From positions 95,609,461-95,673,460 of the forward strand of contig CM044307.1 of NCBI GenBank assembly GCA_024291935.2: 64,000 nt of DNA, given 5' to 3'. This DNA comes from Okapia johnstoni. Lineage: Eukaryota > Chordata > Mammalia > Artiodactyla > Giraffidae. Below are positions 55,832 to 64,000 of the stretch, piece after piece. Both the position numbers and the translations under genes were made by a program. A model generated the notes under the pieces. That model was not told the origin of the DNA, did no database searches, and saw nothing but the letters and a program-made list of their open reading frames with translations. The first letter of the stretch is position 1, and every line of letters starts with the position of its first letter.

Positions 55832-57451
55832 CCTAACACAAGCAGGAGATATTAAGAAGAGGTGGCAAGAATATATAGAAGAACTATACAAAAAAAGACC
55901 TTCAAGACCCACATAATCATGATAGTGTGATCACTCACCTAGAGCCAGACATCCTGGAATGCAAAGTCCAGTGGGCCTTAGGAAGCATCACAACTAAGAA
56001 AGCTAGGGAGGTGATGGAATTCCAGTTGAGCTGTTTCAAATCCTAAAAGATGATGCTGTGAAAGTGCTGCATTCTGTATGCCAGCAAATTTGGAAAATTC
56101 ACCAGTGGCCACAGGACTGGAGAAAGTGTTTTCATTCCAAACCCAAAGAAAGGCAATGCCAAAAAATGCACAAACTACCACACAATTGCACTCATCTCAC
56201 ACACTATCAAAGTAATGCTCAAAATTCTCCAAGCCAGGCTTCAACACTATGTGAATCATGAACTTCCAGATGTTCAAGATGGATTTAGAAAAGACCGAGG
56301 AAGCAGAGATCAAATTCCCAAGATCAGTTGCATCATCAAAAAAGCAAGAGAGATCCAGAAAAAAAATCTATTTCTGCTTTACTGACATTGCCAAAGCCTT
56401 TGACAGTATGGATCACAACAAACTGTGGAAAATTCTTCAAGAGATGGGAATATCAGACCACCTGACCTGCCTCTTGAGAAACCTGTATGCAGGTCAAGAA
56501 ACAGTTACAACTGGACATGGAACAACAGACTGGTTCCAAATAGGAAAAGTAGTACGTCAAGGCTGTATATTGTCACCCTGCTTATTTAACTTATATACAG
56601 AGTACATCATGAGAAACATTGGGTTGGATGAAGCACAAATTGGAATCAAGATTTCCTGGAGAAGTATCAATAACCTCAGATATGCAGATGACACTACCCT
56701 TATGGCAGAAAGCAAAGAAGAACTAAAGAGCCTCTTGATAAAAGTGAAAGAGGAGAGTGAAAAAGTTGGCTTAAAGCTCAACATTCAGAAAACTAAGATC
56801 ATGGCCCCTGGTCCCATCACTTCATGGCAAATAGATGGGTAAACAGTGACAGACTACTTTTGGGAGCTCCAAAATAACTGCAGATGGTGATTGCAGCCAT
56901 GAAATTAAAAGACAATTGCTCCTTGAAGGAAAAGTTATGACCAACCTATACAGCATATTAAAAAGCAGAGACATTACTTTGCCAACAAACGTCCATCTAG
57001 TCAAAGCTATGGTTTTACCAACAGTCATACATGGATGTGACAGTTGGACTATAAAGAAAGCTGAGCACTGAAGAATTGATGCTTTTGAACTGTGGTGTTG
57101 GAGAAGACTCTTGAGAGTCCCTTGGACTGCAAGGAGATCCAACCAGTCCATCCTAAAGGAAATCAGTCCTGAGTATTCATTGGGAGGACTGATGCTGAAG
57201 CTGAAACTCCAATACTTTGGCCACTTGATTCGAAAAACTGACTCATTGGAAAAGACCCTGTTGCTGGAAAAGATTGAAGGCAGGAGGCGAAGGGGATGAC
57301 AGAGGATGATATGGTTGGATGGCATCACTGACTCAATGGAATGAGTGAGTAAACTCCGGGAGCTGGTGATGGCCAGGGAGGCCTAGTGTGCTACAGTCCA
57401 TGGGGTCGCAAATAGTCGAACATGAGTGAGCAACCGAACTGAACTGAACTG
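55832..57451 (+). mobile_element. BovB LINE, 5'-truncated, with a 45-bp flanking duplication
   Basis: Sense copy from 'cctaacacaagcaggagata' to 'ccgaactgaactgaactg'. It is flanked by 45-bp direct repeats at 55787-55831 and 57452-57496. These differ at two positions, both start 'aactaaatatttcttagatg', and both end 'tttga'. It has several small indels, and its RT frame is broken near 55915 and 56840. Confidence 0.93.
56258..56842 (+). pseudogene. BovB RT core fragment
   Basis: A 194-residue frame: FTDIAKAFDSMDHNKLWK (motif A, with changes), GKVVRQGCILSPCLFNLYTEY (motif B region), NNLRYADDTTLMAESKEEL (intact YADD box) and GLKLNIQKTKIM. It stops at 56840-56842, in the region where other copies continue DGETVETV. 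Both ends of the polyprotein are lost through truncation, stops and frameshifts. Confidence 0.9.
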
Positions 57452-57496
57452 AACTAAATATTTCTTAGATGATGGTGAACTCTACAATGCCTTTGA

Positions 57497-57869
57497 AACA
57501 GTGTTCTCTGGAATACAGTTTCTTAACAGGATTCTTTTTTATTCTCCTGAGGAAAGTTGAATGTTTTTAAAGTGTTTTAAGCAGAGTTTATGTTTTTGAG
57601 CTTGGATTTTGAAAATTCTCACTGGCCTTTAGGCAGCAGGGAATAAGAGCAGAAATGGGGAAATCAGTGATGATATTATTAAAATCCATGGAGGAACAAA
57701 TTAGACTAGCTTGGGGGTGGTTGAGATATAAAGACATACATTCAGAATTATGTCATCTCTCTCTAAAACTTTCCCTTAATGGTACTGTTATTCACCAGAG
57801 TACCAAAGAAAGCTAAAGTCCTAACAAATTCTGTCCTATCCTTCATTTCCAATGTTTGATGGCTTCTTA
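57497..57869. other. Spacer between opposed BovB copies
   Basis: No repeat recognised. It forms most of the loop between two inverted BovB tails. Confidence 0.5.
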
Positions 57870-58408
57870 GTTCAGTTCAGTCACTCAGTCGTGTCCAACT
57901 CTTTACGACCCCATGAATCACAGCACGCCAAGCCTCCCTGTACATCACCAACTCCCAGAGCCCACCCAAACCCATGTCCATTGTGTCAGTGATGCCATCC
58001 AAGCATCTCATCCTCTGTCGTCCGCTTCTCCTCCTGCCCTCAATCTTCCCCAGCATTATGGTCTTTTCAAATGAGTCAGCTCTTCAAATGAGGTGGCCAA
58101 AGTATTCAGCTTCAGCATGTCCTTCCAATGAATACCCAGGACTGATCTCCTTTAGGATGGACTGGTTGGATCTCCTTGCAGTCCAAGGGACTCTCAAGAG
58201 TCTTCTCCAATACCACAGTTCAAAAGCATCAATTCTTCGGCACTCAGCTTTCTTCACAATCCAACTCTCACATCCATACATGACCACTGGAAAAACCATA
58301 TCCTTGACTAGATGGACTTTTGTTGACAAAGTAATGTCTCTGCTTTTTAATATGCTATCTGGGTTGGTCATAACTTTCCTTCCAAGGAGTAAGCGTCTTT
58401 TAATTTCA
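57870..58408 (-). mobile_element. BovB LINE 3' end, antisense
   Basis: Tail 'gttcagttcagtcactcagt' at the left, C-terminal coding region, 5'-truncated at 'aagcgtcttttaatttcat' (58390-58408). The minus-strand frame 58371-58084 keeps VKAEC-like C-terminal RT sequence but is frameshifted near 58115. Confidence 0.93.
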
Positions 58409-60157
58409 TAAATAGCTCTTAAATCATCTCTTTGTTTTTACGTTCATCAGTTAATGATCTGACTTGTTGTGAATTTCTTCTAATTTTGTAAGTTCAGACA
58501 AGAAAGAAGCTTGGGAGAGGGAAATGGGGTTTGCAAGACAATTGAACAGTTCCTCAAATGACTTTGCTTGGTGAAAGCTTTGTATAGTAGTAGCACTACT
58601 TCCCACCAATAGTTGCGGATCTGGGCCGAGGTAATCAATTCAAAATGGTTTTACTAAGTCCAAAAAAGAAATAGAAGTTAATAGCATAGAGATGAGAAAC
58701 CCATCATGTTCTGAGTTTAGAATGAACAGACATGAGGCAATTTGGAGCTTTGATTGGAAAGTAAGTTTACGGGTCAGAACTCGTGAGTCCAAGAAACTGA
58801 AATATAACTCAATCTGGCTTATTTACAAAAAGAAATTTTCCTATATTGGAAAGCATGACCATAACTATATGGACTTCGGACATGACTCTAATGAGGTTGC
58901 AAAATTATATCTTCAAGGAATGATTTCTTTGATCTCTTTTCTCTGTTTCATTATATATTGGTTTTAATCTGAGAAAGTTCTCCTCCACAAAGTGTCTGAG
59001 ACAGCTAACAATGAATTAAAACTTGTGTTTTGTGATTTATTAACCTCAGAGAAAGTGAGCATGTTTTTTTTTCCTGAGAGTGCCATGCAAAATTCATAAG
59101 GCTGATTGTTCTTGGCTTGGGTTGGGTCACACGCTCATTCTTGAGTCAATTACTATGAATCTCATTAACCACACCTGCTTTCAGCTTTACCTGCAGAACA
59201 CAAAAGAGTAGTGGATATTCAATGAAAAAATTGAAATGTTTTTGTCAGTAAAAGAGAATCTAGAAAGGAAGAGCCAACCTGAGTTCACTCCAAATAGGCA
59301 TAAATTAATCCACTGATAGTATAGCAATAACAGCTTTATTGTCCTCCTCCCCCACCTCTAGTTATAAGTAAAGAGGTAACATGATCATTTTGAGATAGTA
59401 AGTCATAGAAATAAAATGGACAGCTAACTTATCTAAGTTTATCTTTCTAAGAAATCTCCTCATACAGAACTATAGTATAAAATAAAGACTGATCATATCA
59501 CTTCTGTACATAACCTACTCCAATGACATGTAAGTTCTCTTATAAGCCAGTCTCAACCAGACCCTATCCCAAATGCTTGTCTAGCAAAAATGCATTTAGA
59601 TTTCAAATAAATGCTTTCTGTAAACAGTTATATACTATGCTGTCTTTTACTTGAATTGTCCCTCTCTTTCCTACTTGGCTAGTCAACCTGAAGATTAATT
59701 TCAGTAATCATTGTTAATTTCTCACCTCAATATAATTATATTCAACCTAAGATTGTAGGAATTTAACAGGAATATTAAGAGCCTCTTAAACATTATGAAG
59801 TCAAGTGACGAAGGAGAGAATCTCTCTTTATAATAGCCTTATTCAAACTGATGCTCCTTACTCTTGGGATAAGAGCTTTGGATTTAATAAAGTAAACCTG
59901 AATTTAGGGAACACAAAAGAACTCTCTAATCTATTTTATGAAGCCCTTAACAAACACCCAGACACTCTTTTTGCCTCTGTCCAAACAGGAAAATGGGCCC
60001 AAAGAAATATCAATTTGACTAGGTTTTCTGCTATCAAGGATGAGCAGTAATAACTTCTGTTCTGCCACTCATTGTACCTCCTTTCACTCTTTTTAGCAAC
60101 TAATAAACACCTTTTATTATTACTGTTAACAATTGGCTCCTTTAGAAAACTTTCCAG
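58409..60157. other. Repeat-poor sequence
   Basis: About 1.75 kb without recognised repeats. It includes an 81-codon plus frame (59805-60050) ending TAA, with an AATAAA 49 bases downstream at about 60101. No family is recognised, so I do not call a gene. Confidence 0.4.
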
Positions 60158-60345
60158 GAAACTTCCTTGGTGGTCCATTTTTTAAAACATCACCTTCTGA
60201 TGCAGGAGTGTGAGTTTGATTCTTGATGGGGGAGCTAAGATCCTGTATATCTCACAGCCAAGAAACCAAAGCATAAAACAGAAGCAGTACTGTAACAAAT
60301 TTAATAAAAACTTTAAAAATGGTCCACATCAAAAAAAAGAATTTT
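60158..60345 (+). mobile_element. CHR-type SINE
   Basis: 'aacttccttggtggtccatt' (60159-60178), a 'gagctaagatcctgtatat' segment, and the tail 'aataaaaactttaaaaatgg' (60303-60322) plus 'tccacatcaaaaaa', the same as at 12583. Confidence 0.85.
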
Positions 60346-61921
60346 TTAAGAAAACTTTATATAACCCCATTCAGTGAGGAAGAACTAGAAGTGCCCTAGT
60401 TTGGTTTTAATTTACTTTTTTACTTTCTCCACTATATTGCATGTTCTTTCAGATCAAAGGACATCTCTTTTATTCCCAGAAGCTGGCAAAATGTATGTGA
60501 AGTAAGTCTTTGGATATATAGATAAATGAATTGTTAGATGGATGATAGATAATGGACATGTAGATGTTATAGTAGAGATTGTCATTGTCACTTCCTCTCT
60601 CTACCTGTATTCTGCAGCATTTCCATCTCACACTGTTGAAAGTGTTGGCCCAGGTACCAATTAATATTTACCCCCTTCTCTTGAGAATGCATTTGTTTCT
60701 GTGCCTTTCAAATCTCAAACCTTGACCAGTGATTGACTAAGGTGGAATAATTGCCAAAAAGTAGGACAAATTCTATGGTGCAATTTGTGCTATAAAATAT
60801 CCTTCATGGATCAGACCAAAGCAAGTTTCCAAGAGAGTCATAACCATGCTTAGATTTTTCCCTGCTTTGACCTGATTCTTTTCCTTCTCTTCTTCTGAGA
60901 GCACTCCCACAAAAAAATCATTTGAACAAGACCTCTTTATGTCAGGTTCCACTTCTAGAGAACTGTCCTAAGATAGATGAATAGATAAATGAACAAATAA
61001 ATGGATGGATAGACGGATAAATGAATGAAGCAACACTTTTGGGGAGTTAGATGTGAGTATAAAAAAGACTATTAAGGTCGGGACTAAAAACACAAGATTG
61101 CATCATGAATACTGGAACTCGAGCTGGAACTGAAAGATCTGTGACAACATTTGAGAAGCAAAGAAATCAAATACAGACATAGAATCATCCTGGAAATATC
61201 CTTGAATCTTGGTAATCAAGTATGGTCTAAGACCCAACAACAACTGTAATTCAAAAACACACAGCCAGGTGGGGCAAACTAGACAGCATTTCCACAATCA
61301 GCAAGACCCAGATGTTGGTCAAATACAAGTAGATGGACTTCAGGCCCAGGTATCTTGAAAATATTCCATCCAGGTTAGAACACAATCTTTTTTTCTTCTG
61401 AAAGCAAGAACCAATCTCAACATGCAGTGCTGCAACACTTTACTTTTGTAGTTGTAGTTTTATGTACAGGAATCGTTAATATCTTTTTCAATATCACAGT
61501 GTTGATCTGTAAATTCCTATATAACCAGTGAAACTTGGTCAACAAACCCCTCTAGCTTAAAAAATATTGTGTTGTGAAGTGAAAGGTAAATGTGATAGCA
61601 TGTAGCAAATATGAACGTCAAGAGAGAATAGTCATAAAATATTATTTCATGTATCTGGGTACTCTTTCCCCATAACAGAAGGTAATTATCATTGTCTATT
61701 GAATAAATTTCAATAAACTTCAATAATACAGAAGGATATGAGGACTAATGAATACTATAACAACAGGAGAAAGCCCAAGACTTTCAGTGGCAGAAGCACT
61801 AGGAATTCCAGTGGAAAATATTACTCAGTATGTTGTAGATTCATTTAAAACAAACTCTGACAAGATGGAGATCTGAATGCAGGAATTTGAGGGAAATGTG
61901 CTCTCAAGAAAACCACCTGCT
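60346..61921. other. Repeat-poor sequence
   Basis: No gene recognised. 60640-60985, with 'cctctttatgtcaggttcca' and 'ctagagaactgtcctaagat' (60955-60974), resembles the end of an old LTR-type repeat. TGGA/GATA-like runs occur at 60525-60560 and 60975-61030. Confidence 0.4.
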
Positions 61922-62090
61922 GGGACTTCCCCAGGGGTCCAGTTAAGACTCTGCTTTCCCAATGCAGGGTGGCCTGGGTTGGATCCCTGGTCAAGGAACT
62001 AGATCCCACATGTTGCAATGAAGATCCATAATGCTGAAACTAAGACCTGGAGCAGCTAAATAAATTTAAAAAATAAATAAATAACTAAAA
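61922..62090 (+). mobile_element. CHR-type SINE
   Basis: 'gggacttccccaggggtcca' (61922-61941), 'gggttggatccctggtcaag', 'atcccacatgttgcaatga', ending in a (AAAT)n tail (62059-62085). Confidence 0.85.
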
Positions 62091-62382
62091 ACATCACCTG
62101 TAAAGGAGAGAAGAAACAGAACTGAGCAGATAGAGAAATTGAACTGCTGCTGCAATTGATACAGATGACTCGGGCAATCCCAGTGGCACTCTGAGATGGG
62201 AAGGGTGGGAATCGCCATGTAATGAATAGAGGGAAAGGGGTGGGACTTTGTATCCCAGCCTGGACTAATCAGTAGTAGGTAGGTGGGCTACTCCCGAGAG
62301 AAGGGATGGGCTCTAAGCAGTTGGGTACCTGTATCTTAGCATTTGGAGGATCTGGAAAGTGTCCAACAATACCACCACATCT

Positions 62383-62383
<1 letters not shown>

Positions 62384-62448
<65 letters not shown>
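62384..62448. repeat. (TG)32 microsatellite
   Basis: 65 bp of uninterrupted TG. No SINE is recognised next to it. The poly-Cys/Val and poly-His/Thr frames across it are artefacts. Confidence 0.97.
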
Positions 62449-62450
<2 letters not shown>

Positions 62451-63919
62451 GAACTTGTGTATCCCACTGTTTCAGTCTTCCTGTTAAAAAGACTGTTTGT
62501 TGTTGGTTTTTTGTTTTTTTTTTTCTGTATGCCTGCTTTTGTAAACTCATTCACGCTATCAAAACCTTCTCAAGGGAGTAAAATCCAAGCAACCTCTGTA
62601 AGATAATGGTGTTGTTACTCTCACAGCTTTATTCAGGTGGGACATTTACAACCTGCTTTAGTAAAATTCTAACTGCAACTGGAGCAGCAGAGGAGCATGT
62701 TTTCTACAGATTGGTGTAATCCTTTTACATCAGAAACGATTAAAAATTGCCAAAATCACTTTTGCATTTTAAACTTTGTTTACTTTCAACCAGAAACATG
62801 AAACTATTTTAGAAGCAATATCCATAAAAAATCAAAATAACATCTTATGGCAAGCTAACAGGTTCATGAAAAATTCCAATGTTAAAAAGTGTGAAGAATA
62901 AATAACTTAAGTTCTCCTTATTAAGATTTTTGTGCAGAATGAATATATAGAAATTATACAAAAATAAATAAATAAACAACTCTTCCCACTGCCTAATGAC
63001 TAAAAATCCCCAGGAAATGAATAATTTGATTTATAAAATTTTAACAGAAATATCCTAAATATTTATAACCTAATACTAGCTATCATTGGATTTAGTTATT
63101 TCTACTTGCAATATATGTCTCTAAAATTCATTTTAAAAATCCTATCAAAACAATGTAACACTTGTCTCACTCACTATATACTTTCAGTAAGAAATTATTT
63201 TCATTAATTATTTCCAGGTTTGCATATTTCCTTCTGACAGAACTTCTGATTCCTAAAACTCTGAATTTTCTCCAAAGGTTGTATTCTCAAAGACAAATTT
63301 TCTGTTTATGTCATTGACTGTGTGGATGATTTCACAGGTGTGTCTTTATTTCTAAGCTCATTAAATTGTATTTATTAAATATGTTCAACTTGTTGTAATG
63401 ACTACCATACCTCAATAACTTTTTTAAAAAAAGCAAGCAAGCAGAAAATGCCTGTTTCTTTGCCACTGCATTCCTAGCAGCCTTTGACTAATTACCATAA
63501 TCAGACAGAATAGCTGTTATCCCAAGACATAAGCTTATAGGCCAAGGGGTTCAAACACATTAAAATTTAAAAAAAGTCTAAATAATACATAAAGCATTAA
63601 GTACGATTATTAGAACACTTTGATAAATATAATTTCTATAGAAAATATTCTCAATAGTGACAAAATCATATTTTTAAATAAAATAGGGGTAAGAAGTCAT
63701 ACAAATACCCAAGTAAAATATGAGTTTTATGCATATAACAATGATTGAAATAAAGAGCAAAGAGATGTGATACAATAGAAAAAATATGAGCAAGATGATC
63801 AGTGTGAGTAGCTCTGTAAGAAAACAAAAGAAAAGTATAAAAAGTAAAGCTTAAGATATGTGTAGACTAGAAGTAAAACAAAGATAATGTGAGTTCCAAA
63901 AGAGAACGGAAATAAATGA

Positions 63920-63922
<3 letters not shown>
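62449..63922. other. Repeat-poor AT-rich sequence
   Basis: Nothing recognised apart from T- and A-runs (62508-62524, 63422-63433). Confidence 0.45.

Positions 63923-63976
<54 letters not shown>
63923..63976. repeat. (TA)27 microsatellite
   Basis: 54 bp of TA followed by 'cgcacacatgcatatata'. A long TA run of this kind can extrude into cruciforms, and its length is unreliable in assemblies. Confidence 0.95.
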
Positions 63977-63977
<1 letters not shown>

Positions 63978-64000
63978 GCACACATGCATATATATGTTTA

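Noticed and set aside
62306..62606. Overlapping frames with runs of Cys-Val or His-Thr
   Set aside because: They are translations of the TG microsatellite in several frames. The same applies to the Cys-Val frames at 14943-15223 and 49220-49411 and the Tyr-Ile frame at 63799-63981.
62384..63976. CRISPR-like or telomere-like arrays
   Set aside because: Only simple dinucleotide repeats are present, with no spaced direct repeats and no TTAGGG arrays.
1..64000. A hidden new gene system (operon, defence island, biosynthetic cluster)
   Set aside because: The sequence is repeat-rich ruminant nuclear DNA. All long frames are LINE-derived, and no cluster of unrelated intact genes exists.

Overview
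This window is mammalian nuclear DNA from a pecoran ruminant, most likely a bovid (cattle, sheep, goat or relative). The evidence is the repeat content: eleven RTE-type BovB LINE insertions, about twenty Bov-tA/Bov-A/Bov-A2 SINEs, cetartiodactyl CHR-type tRNA-derived SINEs, and artiodactyl L1 3' ends. These sit among older mammalian repeats (MIR, MER20, a second hAT element, a mariner-derived palindrome). I found no host protein-coding exon, rRNA, tRNA gene, CRISPR array or CpG island. Every long open reading frame I could explain is LINE coding sequence or its antisense shadow. The window reads as AT-rich intergenic or deep intronic DNA. Layout: 1-8 kb holds an old L1 ORF2 fragment, a palindromic mariner MITE, MIRs, a TA/CA microsatellite, a BovB tail, and an ancient repeat split by a 5'-inverted BovB (5768-6460). 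8-16 kb is repeat-poor apart from SINEs, L1 3' ends, an 84-bp direct repeat and a CA microsatellite grown from a SINE end. 16.8-19.8 kb carries two antisense L1 segments. 19.8-30.5 kb is dominated by three antisense BovB copies: a 5'-truncated one, an internally deleted one, and an essentially full-length one (27042-30477) that landed inside an L1. 30.5-39.5 kb is the least repeated part and contains the best candidate for conserved non-coding sequence (about 34270-34990). 39.5-51 kb mixes a BovB tail, SINEs, a hAT element with an 8-bp target duplication, a split MIR and a plus-strand BovB. 52.5-58.4 kb is a second BovB cluster. It includes a 2.4-kb copy nested in an L1 3' end with a 546-codon reading frame, a copy flanked by an unusual 45-bp duplication, and an inverted tail 418 bp further on. 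58.4-64 kb is sparse, ending in TG and TA microsatellites. All LINE reading frames examined are truncated or broken; BovB makes up roughly 14 kb (about 22%) of the window. SINE activity depends on LINE-encoded reverse transcriptase: Bov-A modules share their tail with BovB, so both use the same machinery. The most informative structures are insertion footprints (target-site duplications, nesting, twin priming). I did not find a convincing undescribed biological system. Repeat-family names are from memory of the families, not from a database search, and boundaries are by eye (usually within about 10 bp).
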